Source: Nitrospira sp. (lineage in GTDB: Bacteria > Nitrospirota > Nitrospiria > Nitrospirales > UBA8639). Taken from it: 64,000 bases of DNA. The stretch is from assembly GCA_024760505.1 (NCBI GenBank), contig CP058931.1, positions 1,808,001 through 1,872,000 on the forward strand. Direction: 5' to 3'. How positions within the stretch are numbered: the stretch's first letter is position 1; every line of letters starts with the position of its first letter. Shown one piece after another: positions 17,127 through 25,440 of this stretch. The notes beneath the pieces are model-generated. The model was given only the letters and a program-made list of their open reading frames with translations. It searched no databases and was not told where the DNA came from. Both the position numbers and the translations under genes were made by a program.

Positions 17127-18449
17127 ATGAAGTCAAAGCGATCATGGGGAGGAAAAGCGTGGCTGTTGCTCCTGTTGGTGCTGGGGGTAGGGATCTACAT
17201 TTTTTATACGGAGATTCGTCCCACCGTCATATTCGGCTTACGAGAGGATTACGCGAAACCCATTCCCTATCAACAGATTCCAGTGGGATTGCAGAGCTTG
17301 AAAGCGGAAGAATGTGGAAGTTGTCATGTCGAAATCTACGAAGAGTGGAAATCCAGTATTCATGCCAAGGCCTTTCACGATCCGTTTTTTCAAGCCTATT
17401 GGAAAAAAGATGACAATATCTGGGTCTGTTTGAATTGCCATACGCCATTGGAAAATCAGCAACCGACTCTTATTCAAGACCTTCCCCGTGGGCGTGTCGA
17501 AAAAGCCATTCAAATTCCTAATTACCGGTATGATGCGGAATATCAACAAGAAGGTGTGACGTGCGCAGCCTGTCATGTTCGGGATGGGAAGATTCTCGGT
17601 CCATATGACGATTCGGCGGCGCCCCATCCTACCCAATTTGATCCTTCCTTCAGAACGACCCAAGTCTGTTATCGCTGCCATAATGTCGTTTCGGGACCCA
17701 TGCAATTCTACAATGCGGGGCCTTGTGGCACGTATCCTGAGTATGAAGGCAAGTTTTTCATGAAGGAAAAGGGACTGATTTGTCAGAGTTGTCATATGCC
17801 GGAAGTCGAGCGACCGGTTGCCAAGGGTAGCCCTATCCGATACGGTCGACGGCATCTCTGGCGGGGAGGTCATGATCCGGACATGGTTAAGCGAGCGGTC
17901 GCTGTCCAAGTGCAGGCAGACCCTCCCACACCCCAACCAGGTGACGATGTCAAATTGACGCTGACCCTGATTAATGCGGGGGCTGGTCACAAAATCCCGA
18001 CAGGGGACCCTGACCGGTTTTTTACCGTTGAATTTACGGTGCGTGATTCGAACGGCACGGTGGTGCATGAGCAATCTGATACCATGGGCCGTTGGATCCT
18101 CTGGCAGCCCGTAATTGTGGAAGTATACGATAACCGATTGCTGCCCCTTGCCAGCCGGGATTATTCCTTTGAATATGAAATGCCGGAACATGAAAAAGGG
18201 TGGATCGTTCAGGCGCGGATTCGGTATCATATTCAGACCGATGGTCAAAATCAGATGTTGAGAGATCAGTATGGTCTGACGGCTGATGATCCATATGTCT
18301 TTACGATCTATGAACGGGAGTTTCCCCTGGATGTGACCCTTTCTGCGGTTGTACAGGATCAGGAACCCGATCTTCAGGTAGGATGTATGGCACCCTCCGA
18401 TGGGCTTGCTCCTCATCCCCCGTCAGATGCGTCTTCACTTCATTCATAA
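17127..18449 (+). CDS. Membrane-anchored pentaheme cytochrome c (cytochrome c554-like)
   Basis: The 440-residue protein has one N-terminal membrane helix (about 11-27) and five CxxCH haem sites (C63-H67, C101-H105, C146-H150, C181-H185, C219-H223). An Ig-like beta domain runs from about 245 to 420 and carries no haem. The spacing and H79/H84 after the first haem resemble the cytochrome c554/c' group. A periplasmic electron-transfer role, perhaps towards nitrogen or sulfur compounds, is inferred. The ATG at 17127 (or GTG 17124) follows the deacetylase stop; the frame open from 17055 lies within that gene. The rhodanese gene starts 11 bases downstream. Confidence 0.88.
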   Translation: MKSKRSWGGKAWLLLLLVLGVGIYIFYTEIRPTVIFGLREDYAKPIPYQQIPVGLQSLKAEECGSCHVEIYEEWKSSIHAKAFHDPFFQAYWKKDDNIWVCLNCHTPLENQQPTLIQDLPRGRVEKAIQIPNYRYDAEYQQEGVTCAACHVRDGKILGPYDDSAAPHPTQFDPSFRTTQVCYRCHNVVSGPMQFYNAGPCGTYPEYEGKFFMKEKGLICQSCHMPEVERPVAKGSPIRYGRRHLWRGGHDPDMVKRAVAVQVQADPPTPQPGDDVKLTLTLINAGAGHKIPTGDPDRFFTVEFTVRDSNGTVVHEQSDTMGRWILWQPVIVEVYDNRLLPLASRDYSFEYEMPEHEKGWIVQARIRYHIQTDGQNQMLRDQYGLTADDPYVFTIYEREFPLDVTLSAVVQDQEPDLQVGCMAPSDGLAPHPPSDASSLHS

Positions 18450-18460
18450 AGGAAAGCACT

Positions 18461-19330
18461 GTGGCCGAAAATTTTTTCATTGATACCGAATCACTTGCCC
18501 AAAACCTGGGCCGCGAAGACCTGGTCATCCTTGATGTACGAGGCCGTGCGGCCTATTCCTCACATATTCCCGGTGCCGTCCATAGCACTTGGCATGAGTA
18601 TAGCGATCCGTCTGCCGTAGCAAAGGGGGTCTTAGATCCTGACCTTGGGAGAATTGAACAGCGCCTTCGATCGCTCGGTATTAACCAGTCCAGCGATGTG
18701 GTTATTTATTGCAACCCATTCGATAATTGGGGTGATGAGGGACGCATGTTTTGGATGTTGACGTATCTGGGACATTCCAGCGTCCGAATTCTGGACGGGG
18801 GTTGGGTCAAGTGGACTGCAGAGCAGCGCCCCTTTGAACATGAAGCGATTCAACCCAAGCCGGGCGATTTTACTGTCAAGGCCAATCCGGACCTCATAGT
18901 GAATAAGGATGGATTGAAAAAGCTGGTCAAAGGGCCCCATCCGGATACCATCATTCTTGATGCCAGAAGCGTTGAGGAATATGCGGGGAAGGAGATCGAT
19001 GGGTTGCCTCGGGCCGGCCATATTCCTTCTGCCATCAATATCCCGTGGAACCGGTTTTTACAACCGGATGCAACAGTGAAACCTCCAGAGCAGGTCAGGA
19101 AAATATTTGAGGATCACGGGCTACGGGACAACCAGGAAATCATGACATATTGCCTGGGTGGGGTGCGGGCGGCTTGGGTGTTTTGTCTGTTGCGATATGT
19201 CGGGTTTCCACGAGTGAAAGTCTATCCAGGGTCATGGTGGGAATGGTCACGTGATTTCGCGGCACCGGCGGAAAAAGACGTGAAGTTATTATATCGGGTC
19301 ACCAATCAGGATCAAATGAGATCATCTTGA
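18461..19330 (+). CDS. Two-domain rhodanese sulfurtransferase
   Basis: A 289-residue tandem rhodanese of the thiosulfate/3-mercaptopyruvate sulfurtransferase type. The N-terminal domain (about 5-125) has LDVRGRAAYSSHIPGA. The C-terminal domain (about 145-280) carries the catalytic C231 in the CLGGVRA loop. The N-terminal domain also keeps a cysteine (C84) in IYCNPFDN, whereas this position is usually degenerate. Without a signal peptide it is expected in the cytoplasm. The GTG at 18461 follows GGAAAG; the open frame from 18383 overlaps the cytochrome. It probably belongs to the deacetylase-cytochrome transcript. Its substrate is not determined. Confidence 0.88.
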   Translation: MAENFFIDTESLAQNLGREDLVILDVRGRAAYSSHIPGAVHSTWHEYSDPSAVAKGVLDPDLGRIEQRLRSLGINQSSDVVIYCNPFDNWGDEGRMFWMLTYLGHSSVRILDGGWVKWTAEQRPFEHEAIQPKPGDFTVKANPDLIVNKDGLKKLVKGPHPDTIILDARSVEEYAGKEIDGLPRAGHIPSAINIPWNRFLQPDATVKPPEQVRKIFEDHGLRDNQEIMTYCLGGVRAAWVFCLLRYVGFPRVKVYPGSWWEWSRDFAAPAEKDVKLLYRVTNQDQMRSS

Positions 19331-19405
19331 TCTTGTGTGTGAGGGATGAGAGGATAGTCGAATCTCTCAGCTCAATATTTATTTACTTTTTCAAGGAGGT
19401 CAGGG

Positions 19406-19762
19406 ATGAAAAAGCAAGCGTTTGTTAGGGGAATTGGTCTGTTCGCCATTCTAGGGTTACTGGTTGCGGGGTCGTGGGGGTCTGTCGCCCTTGCAGGAGC
19501 CAATCCACATGTGGCTGAAGCGATTGCCCATGCCCAGGGAGCCGTGAAACATGGCGAGCAGGGACATGCCGATGCGTTGGTTGAGCATGCTCAAGAAGCC
19601 TTGACCCACGCCCAAGGGGCTCAAAAGGACGTGAAAAATCCTCATTTAGACGAAGGGGTTCACGAACTCATGGAAGCGGTGGAACATGGTAAAGCCGGTC
19701 ATGCCGATGTCGGGACCAAGCATGCGAAAAGCGCAGTGATGCATTTGAAAGAGGTTAAGTAA
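19406..19762 (+). CDS. Small His-rich metal-binding protein, SmbP-like
   Basis: A 118-residue exported protein with a clear signal peptide (cleavage near ALA/GANPH, about 30). The mature part is a helical array of short repeats with histidine and acidic residues, such as AIAHAQGAVKHGEQGHADAL and VEHGKAGHADVG. This is the signature of SmbP, the small periplasmic metal-binding protein described in Nitrosomonas europaea, which binds several copper ions. Copper buffering in the periplasm is inferred. An AAGGAGG site precedes the ATG and a strong terminator follows at 19788. The upstream gap has a TGAGAG/CTCTCA inverted repeat. Confidence 0.85.
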   Translation: MKKQAFVRGIGLFAILGLLVAGSWGSVALAGANPHVAEAIAHAQGAVKHGEQGHADALVEHAQEALTHAQGAQKDVKNPHLDEGVHELMEAVEHGKAGHADVGTKHAKSAVMHLKEVK

Positions 19763-19787
19763 TCATAAAGCCTTAATCTGATGAAAG

Positions 19788-19823
19788 AAGCGGGTAGAGT
19801 TCACCTCTGCCCGCTTTTTTTTG
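19788..19823 (+). terminator. Rho-independent terminator after the SmbP-like gene
   Basis: An AAGCGGGTAGAG stem pairs with CTCTGCCCGCTT around a short TTCAC loop and is followed by eight T residues. It ends the transcript of the SmbP-like gene and lies 11 bases before the nitrilase-family start. Confidence 0.85.
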
Positions 19824-19833
19824 TGGGGTGGTG

Positions 19834-20634
19834 ATGTCCAAGATCAGCGGAGGTTATTTTCAATTTTCTCCAGTGTTTGGAGAAATCCAACGTAATCTAG
19901 AAACCATCCTGAACGCCATCCATAACTTTGAAGGGCATCTCCTTGTTTTCCCCGAACTTGCCCTCTCGGGATATCAATTTCTTTCTAAAGACGAAGTCCG
20001 TGAACTGGCTGAAGACATTCCTTCCGGTCCCGCTATTAAAACGCTGGAGGAGGCCGTTCGGGGACGTGACCTGCACGTCGTGGTCGGGTTGGCTGAACGA
20101 GACCATGACCGGTTATATAATTCAGCAGTGCTGATCGGCCCGAAAGGGTATATCGGGAGATACCGGAAAACCCATTTATTTTTTGAGGAAACCCTCTGGT
20201 TTGATCCTGGAGATACGGGATTTCTTGTCTGGGATATTGGAAGGGCTAAGGTGGGCCTTCTCGTCTGTTTTGATTGGTTTTTCCCCGAAGCCGCAAGAAG
20301 TCTGGCCATTAAGGGCGCCGATATTTTATGCCACCCCAGCAATTTAGTATTGCCCTATTGTCCTGATGCCATGGTGACGAGATGCTTGGAAAACGGGGTG
20401 TTTGCCATAACAGCCAATCGAGTGGGGCGGGAACAGCGTGGGGAAAAACCCGCGTTGCCATTTATTGGCATGAGTGAGATTGTGGCCCCCAATGGACAGA
20501 TTTTGTGTCGGTCTTCCCTTAAAGACGAAGAGATTGGTCTGTACGAGATGGATATGGCGGAAGCCCGCGACAAACGAATCAATCCCTATAACGATTTGCT
20601 CAAAGACCGGCGTCCTCAATGGTATGTTTTGTAA
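19834..20634 (+). CDS. Carbon-nitrogen hydrolase (nitrilase superfamily)
   Basis: A 266-residue cytoplasmic hydrolase with the superfamily's Glu-Lys-Cys triad: E41 in FPELALSGY, K112 in YRKTHLF and C145 in LLVCFDWFFPEAAR. Such enzymes cleave amides, nitriles or carbamoyl groups; the motif set fits the amidase/omega-amidase or N-carbamoylputrescine amidohydrolase branches, but the substrate is open. GTG codons at 19828 and 19831 and ATG at 19834 are all possible; ATG is preferred. Because a terminator lies just upstream, it may rely on readthrough or a promoter within the SmbP-like gene. Confidence 0.85.
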   Translation: MSKISGGYFQFSPVFGEIQRNLETILNAIHNFEGHLLVFPELALSGYQFLSKDEVRELAEDIPSGPAIKTLEEAVRGRDLHVVVGLAERDHDRLYNSAVLIGPKGYIGRYRKTHLFFEETLWFDPGDTGFLVWDIGRAKVGLLVCFDWFFPEAARSLAIKGADILCHPSNLVLPYCPDAMVTRCLENGVFAITANRVGREQRGEKPALPFIGMSEIVAPNGQILCRSSLKDEEIGLYEMDMAEARDKRINPYNDLLKDRRPQWYVL

Positions 20635-20797
20635 GCGGCAAGTAGTTGGAATCCACAAGTCAGGGCGCCGCTAGGCTTGACATAACCGTGAGGATGCCAT
20701 AAATCCTGAAATAAGGGTGTAAACCCAAGAGCCGGACAGGGGCAGGAAGAGTTTTTCAAGGATGAATCTTTCTATTGGCAGGGACGAGGAGGATATT

Positions 20798-21559
20798 ATG
20801 AACAGGTGGTTGGTTATTTTGGTCGTGCTTCTGTTGGGATTGCCAGGGTGCATGGTTTCGAAGTCGAAATATGAGGCATCGGTGGCGGATATGGAGTCGG
20901 CCAAGGCCGAGTTGGAAAAAAGCCGGATGCATCAGGAAGCCCTTGAGGAGCAAATACGCAATTTAAAGGGGTTGAACGAAAAAGTTTCCACGGATTTGGA
21001 GACGATGACCACCGAGGTGCAACGGATTAAAGAAGGGCGAAAAAATGAGCACACCCTATTGGAAACACGTGAGCGGGAATTGGATCAGGAGAAAGAGCAG
21101 CTCACGTCAAAATTGCGTGTGGTCGTGGACCAATATCAAAAAGTAAAAGCGCAAAACAAAGCCCTGAAAGAGACAGTGTTGCGCTATCAGAAGGAATTAA
21201 AAGATACCCGTGAATCTTCCATAGGGAGTAGTGCCGGAGCGATGAAGTCCTCGGAGAAGCCTGAAATGTCCAAGACCGAAATTGCCCCGTCAGTGAATTC
21301 CAGCGCGATCATTTCGTCCAAACCACCTGTGCCAAAAATTGTGACGCCCCCAACCCTGCCCAAAATCGGTGGGGATTTAGTCAATATTAATAAGGCGCCA
21401 GTGAGTGATCTAGTGTTGACGCTGGGGTTAACTCGGGAGGTAGCTGAGGAAGTGGTTTCAAACCGGCCTTATCGGCTCCGTGGCGAACTTGTGGCGAAAA
21501 ACATTATTCCCAAGGCCACATTTGATGAGATCAAGGACCGTATCACGGCTTCTCCGTAA
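20798..21559 (+). CDS. Lipoprotein with coiled coil and C-terminal helix-hairpin-helix
   Basis: A 253-residue protein starting at ATG 20798 behind GAGGAGGAT. The leader ends in a lipobox-like LPGC with C18 as the likely lipidated residue. A long coiled coil follows (about 24-150, rich in E, K and Q). Then comes a Ser/Pro-rich linker and a C-terminal segment (about 190-250) of ComEA-like helix-hairpin-helix type (DLVNINKAPVSDLVLTLGL, REVAEEVVSNRPY). The coiled coil may span periplasm, as in OmpA-adaptor lipoproteins, while the HhH might bind DNA or peptide. Function unknown. An in-frame ATG at 20762 is less likely. Confidence 0.75.
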   Translation: MNRWLVILVVLLLGLPGCMVSKSKYEASVADMESAKAELEKSRMHQEALEEQIRNLKGLNEKVSTDLETMTTEVQRIKEGRKNEHTLLETRERELDQEKEQLTSKLRVVVDQYQKVKAQNKALKETVLRYQKELKDTRESSIGSSAGAMKSSEKPEMSKTEIAPSVNSSAIISSKPPVPKIVTPPTLPKIGGDLVNINKAPVSDLVLTLGLTREVAEEVVSNRPYRLRGELVAKNIIPKATFDEIKDRITASP

Positions 21560-21754
21560 TGGGAGTGGTGAAAAATCCCGCCAGCGGGGTTCCCTGCCTT
21601 CGCCGGAGCGGCTTCGCGCAGGCAGGTCACTGCCTGGCCGTGCTCACGTACTCCTCCGTAAGCTCCGCACGTCCAAGCAGCTGAGGCCTTCCGTTCGGCA
21701 TGACTCAGGGCAGGACTGGACGAGCAGTTTTGACTACTCCCAGCATTCCTCAAC
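21560..21754. repeat. Structured intergenic element, possible dispersed repeat
   Basis: No gene is supported. Between 21580 and 21730 the DNA is GC-rich and full of inverted repeats: CCTGCC/GGCAGG enclosing 22 bases, GGCAG-GTCA-CTGCC, and ACGTACTCCTCC facing CCGCACGT. Its composition differs from the flanks and small overlapping frames occur on both strands, none with a start site. It looks like a REP/MITE-type element inserted between the lipoprotein gene and its terminator. A second copy was not found in this window, so repeat status is inferred. Confidence 0.4.
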
Positions 21755-21797
21755 AAGGGGAACTTCATCAACAGAGATGAAGCTCCCCATTTTTTTC
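21755..21797 (+). terminator. Rho-independent terminator after the lipoprotein gene
   Basis: GGGGAACTTCATC pairs with GATGAAGCTCCCC around a 6-base loop, with a run of seven or more T residues on the plus side. The minus side has no T run, so it serves the lipoprotein gene rather than lolD. Confidence 0.85.
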
Positions 21798-21806
21798 GGT
21801 GTAGTC

Positions 21807-22556
21807 TTACGACCTCTCCGTCGTGGTTGAGTTATCCTTCAGACAGCGATCCTCGATGATTTGTCCATCCTGCAGTTGAATCAGCCGGTCAGTTTGAAGG
21901 GAGAGTTTTTCGTTGTGGGTCACAATCACGAAGGCTGTTCCATGCGTGTGATTGAGTTTTCGTAAAAGTGCAAATAATTCGTCACCGGTATGCGTGTCGA
22001 GATTACCTGTCGGTTCATCCGCCAACACCAGGTCAGGGTGCCGGATCAAGGCTCTGGCTACGGCGACACGTTGCTGCTCTCCTCCGGATAATTCCCCTGG
22101 TTTATGGTGCAGGCGGTGAGAGAGCCCCACTTCAGACAGGAGAGATTTAGCCGCGTCCATGGCCTGCTGTTTGGGAATTTTTTGGATGAGCGCCGGAAGA
22201 TAGGTGTTTTCCAACGCGGTGAATTCCGGAAGAAGGTGATGAAATTGAAAGACAAATCCGATGGATCGATTCCGAAATCCCGCTAACGCGGTTTCGCTGA
22301 CCCGGAACATATTCTTTCCTTCAAACAATACTTTTCCACTTGTCGGGCGATCTAAGGTTCCCATGATGTGGAGCAGGGTACTTTTTCCTGCGCCTGATGC
22401 TCCGACAATCGACACCATTTCCTTTCGCGCTAACGTCATGGTAATGCCGTTGAGGACATGCACCGTTTGCTTGCCCATCTGAAATGAACGACAAAGATTG
22501 TCGATAGACACCAATGGCACTTGGGGCGTGAACTCTGAGTCGATTGGGTTATTCAT
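21807..22556 (-). CDS. lolD: Lipoprotein-releasing ABC transporter ATPase LolD
   Basis: LolD powers release of outer-membrane lipoproteins from the inner membrane to LolA. The 249-residue ATPase shows Walker A GASGAGKST (52-60), signature LSGGEQQ (156-162) and Walker B VLADEP (177-182). The family is shared with MacB and FtsE, but the overlap of 8 bases with the adjacent LolC/E-type permease supports the Lol assignment. Together with lnt at 26.6 kb this indicates lipoprotein maturation and a double membrane. Confidence 0.9.
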   Translation of the reverse strand: MNNPIDSEFTPQVPLVSIDNLCRSFQMGKQTVHVLNGITMTLARKEMVSIVGASGAGKSTLLHIMGTLDRPTSGKVLFEGKNMFRVSETALAGFRNRSIGFVFQFHHLLPEFTALENTYLPALIQKIPKQQAMDAAKSLLSEVGLSHRLHHKPGELSGGEQQRVAVARALIRHPDLVLADEPTGNLDTHTGDELFALLRKLNHTHGTAFVIVTHNEKLSLQTDRLIQLQDGQIIEDRCLKDNSTTTERS

Positions 22557-23835
22557 AACGAAGGGCGCTGACTGGGTCTAATTTCGCCGCTTGCCATGAA
22601 GGGTAGAACGTGGCGGCAAAACTGATCAGGATGGCCGAAGTGGCTACTAACAGCACATCCAATGGCAGGATGTGCACGGGAATGCGGGATATGTAATAGA
22701 CGGAGGCGTCGAAGGTCCAATAGTTCTGAATGAGCCACAAAAAGGTATAGCCGAGAGGGACCCCAATGCCCGTTCCCACGATTCCGATTACCAACCCGTT
22801 TAACATGAAAATCCGCATGATGGCTCCTGGCGTGGCGCCCATGGCTTTAAGGATGGCAATTTCCCGTTGTTTTTCGTTGACAATCATCGTCAAGGTCCCC
22901 ACGATATTGAACGAGGCGACCAGGGTGATCAAGACCAGCAGAAGAAACATCATGGTCTTTTCGAGTTTCAATGCCGAAAACAAATTTCGATTTAACTGCA
23001 TCCAATCACGGGCGATAAAGATGTGACCGAGTGTGGCTTCTAATCGTTGGGCAATCTGCTGGGCCAAAAATACGTCGTTGACTTTGACTTGAATCCCGGT
23101 GACCGTCTCACCGAGATTGAAAAATTTCTGGGCTTCTCCCAGGCTGATATATGCCAAGGAGGAATCATATTCGAACATACCGGATTCGAACACGCCGATC
23201 ACGGTGTAGGGTCGAATTTTCGGTGTCATGGTCAACGAGGTCATTGGACCGACAGGTGAGACGACGTTGATGTTATCGCCGATAAACACGCCAAGCCGAA
23301 AGGCCAATTCCTTCCCCAAAATAATTCCGGGTGGATTGGCCTGTGAAGGAGTGGAATTGTCCCGAACGGAATCAGGAGATGTCGATGTGGATGGGGTAAA
23401 AGTGCGAGTCAGGCCAGCCAAATCCCCAAATTTCATGTTGGCTTCTAAATCGGTCACGCGTGTTTCCTGCGAGGGCTGAATGCCCCGGAGGATGATCCCC
23501 TGCACGGCTGTTTTGGAGGTGACGAGCACCTGTTTGAAAATGAATGGGGCAGCGGCTATCACATCGGGAACGGCTTCAATCTGATCGACCAGGTCCGCAT
23601 AACCTTTCATGTCATTGCTGCCACGTTCCTGGACGATTACATGCGCAGTGGTGCCAAGGATTTTCGACTGGAGATCCTCCTTGAAGCCGGTCATGATGCC
23701 AAGCGTGCCAATGAGTGCCGCGACACCAAGCGTGATCCCGGTGATGGAGATAAACGTGTTCAGCGAAATCGTTCGCTGCCGACGCTTGGCCCGAAGATAC
23801 CGCAGTCCGACTAATATCTCATATGGGAGGGTCAC
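22549..23835 (-). CDS. lolE: Lipoprotein-releasing ABC transporter permease LolC/LolE
   Basis: A 428-residue inner-membrane protein with one N-terminal helix (about 27-48), a large MacB-like periplasmic domain (50-280) and three C-terminal helices with the FtsX core (about 290-420). The GTLTMIVNEKQREIAILKAMGAT segment is characteristic of LolC/E. A single permease gene is present here, as in species where one LolF-like protein replaces both LolC and LolE; which name fits is not decidable. The gene starts 4 bases inside the end of lysS and overlaps lolD. Confidence 0.88.
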   Translation of the reverse strand: MTLPYEILVGLRYLRAKRRQRTISLNTFISITGITLGVAALIGTLGIMTGFKEDLQSKILGTTAHVIVQERGSNDMKGYADLVDQIEAVPDVIAAAPFIFKQVLVTSKTAVQGIILRGIQPSQETRVTDLEANMKFGDLAGLTRTFTPSTSTSPDSVRDNSTPSQANPPGIILGKELAFRLGVFIGDNINVVSPVGPMTSLTMTPKIRPYTVIGVFESGMFEYDSSLAYISLGEAQKFFNLGETVTGIQVKVNDVFLAQQIAQRLEATLGHIFIARDWMQLNRNLFSALKLEKTMMFLLLVLITLVASFNIVGTLTMIVNEKQREIAILKAMGATPGAIMRIFMLNGLVIGIVGTGIGVPLGYTFLWLIQNYWTFDASVYYISRIPVHILPLDVLLVATSAILISFAATFYPSWQAAKLDPVSALRYE

Positions 23836-25319
23836 AAAGGCCGATCCGGTCGAAGTTGGGGAAAAAGAATGACATCGCGAATCGAGGCCTGATTGGTGAG
23901 TAGCATGACGAGTCGATCAATCCCAATACCTTCTCCTGCTGTGGGAGGCATGCCGTATTCGAGGGCTCGAATAAAGTCCTCATCCAGATAATGGGCTTCG
24001 TCGTCTCCCGCATCCCGCAACGCCACCTGGGCCTCAAAGCGTTGTCGCTGGTCCAAGGGATCATTTAACTCCGAAAATCCATTCGCTAGTTCCCGTCCAC
24101 CAATGAAGAGTTCAAATCGGTCGGTCAGGGCCGGGTTGGCTTCTTTTTTTCTGGCCAACGGGGAAATTTCGATAGGGAAATCGGTTATGAAGGTTGGTTG
24201 AATCAAGGTTGGCTCGACTGTGGCTTCAAAGAGATTGACGAGGATGTCGACATGGCTGGCTTGCGGCGCACAATCAACACCTAACCGCTTTGCCGCGTCC
24301 ACGGCTTTCTTATGATCCGACAAGACTTCAGGATCCAACTGGTTGACCTCTATGATCGAGTCCAAATACGGCACCCGGCGCCAGGGTGGGGCCAGAGAAA
24401 TGCTTTGGCCCTGGTACGCCACCGTTGGGCCTTCGCACACTTCCAGACTCAAGGTGTGAAACAACTGTTCGGTCAGGTCCATCAGATCATGATAATCCGC
24501 ATAGGCCTGATAAAATTCCAACATGGTAAATTCAGGATTGTGAATGGTGGAAATGCCTTCATTGCGGAAATTGCGGTTGATTTCAAAGACGCGCCGGAAT
24601 CCCCCGACAATGAGGCGCTTGAGGTATAACTCCGGTGCCACGCGCAGATATAAGTCTACGTCGAGGGTGTTGTGATGGGTCACAAACGGGCGTGCCGTGG
24701 CTCCTCCAGGAATGGAATGCATCATCGGGGTTTCCACTTCGAGGTAGTCTCGTTCCGTGAGAAATGAACGAATGATATTAATGATTCGACTGCGCGTGCG
24801 GAATACCTGGTGGACCGATGGATTGGCAATCAAATCTACATAACGTTGCCGATACCGGGTTTCAATGTCGGTGAGCCCGTGCCATTTTTCCGGAAGAGGC
24901 CGTAACCCCTTGGTGAGAAAGGTGAGGCGATGGACTTCTACCGTGAGTTCGTCGGTTTTGGTGCGAAATAACTTGCCTTCGACTCCGATCCAATCCCCTA
25001 AATCAAACGACTGCGAAAGTTCGTAGGACTGATCCCCAAGCAGATCTTTCTTGAGGTAGACCTGGAGTCGATGGCCTTCTTCCTGTAAGGCCGCGAAAGC
25101 GGCCTTTCCAAAACGGCGCATGGCCACAATGCGTCCAGCCACCGTGCACGAAATCGGTGTGCCTTCAAGGTCTTCTTTGGTCGAGTCCGTATACGATTGA
25201 AGGATGGTCTCAAGCGTGTGGGAGGTGGGAAAACGTGTACCAAAGGGATGGAGACCTCCATCCTGAAGCGCGTGGAGTTTTTCCAGCCGTTGTTGTTGTT
25301 GTTCGTTCAATTCTTCCAT
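23832..25319 (-). CDS. lysS: Lysine--tRNA ligase (class II)
   Basis: LysS charges tRNA-Lys. The 495-residue protein has the N-terminal OB-fold anticodon-binding domain (about 60-145) and a class II catalytic core. Motif 2 lies around FRNEGISTIHNPEFTMLEFYQAY. Motif 3, GIGIDRLVMLLT, is close to the C-terminus and is followed by the usual ILFPQLRP ending. It overlaps the permease start by 4 bases, so lysS-lolE-lolD is translationally linked. Confidence 0.96.
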   Translation of the reverse strand: MEELNEQQQQRLEKLHALQDGGLHPFGTRFPTSHTLETILQSYTDSTKEDLEGTPISCTVAGRIVAMRRFGKAAFAALQEEGHRLQVYLKKDLLGDQSYELSQSFDLGDWIGVEGKLFRTKTDELTVEVHRLTFLTKGLRPLPEKWHGLTDIETRYRQRYVDLIANPSVHQVFRTRSRIINIIRSFLTERDYLEVETPMMHSIPGGATARPFVTHHNTLDVDLYLRVAPELYLKRLIVGGFRRVFEINRNFRNEGISTIHNPEFTMLEFYQAYADYHDLMDLTEQLFHTLSLEVCEGPTVAYQGQSISLAPPWRRVPYLDSIIEVNQLDPEVLSDHKKAVDAAKRLGVDCAPQASHVDILVNLFEATVEPTLIQPTFITDFPIEISPLARKKEANPALTDRFELFIGGRELANGFSELNDPLDQRQRFEAQVALRDAGDDEAHYLDEDFIRALEYGMPPTAGEGIGIDRLVMLLTNQASIRDVILFPQLRPDRPL

Positions 25320-25440
25320 AACTTACATGACTCTACTGGATTCATAGGGGTGAATATCTCGATGGTCGTCTGGTCAGCACATGAAACACGAATCTGTCGG
25401 TGATGAATCATGGAGGCCGAGTATCGAAGGTGGATGCGTG

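Noticed and set aside
17238..18416. A 392-codon open frame antisense to the pentaheme cytochrome
   Set aside because: It lies wholly opposite a gene with five haem motifs and a good start. Its translation is very rich in Arg, Ile and His in the way of an antisense shadow and shows no domain.
20677..20705. TTGACA-17-TAAATC as a promoter for the coiled-coil lipoprotein
   Set aside because: The -10 matches only three of six bases; it is too weak to list as a feature.
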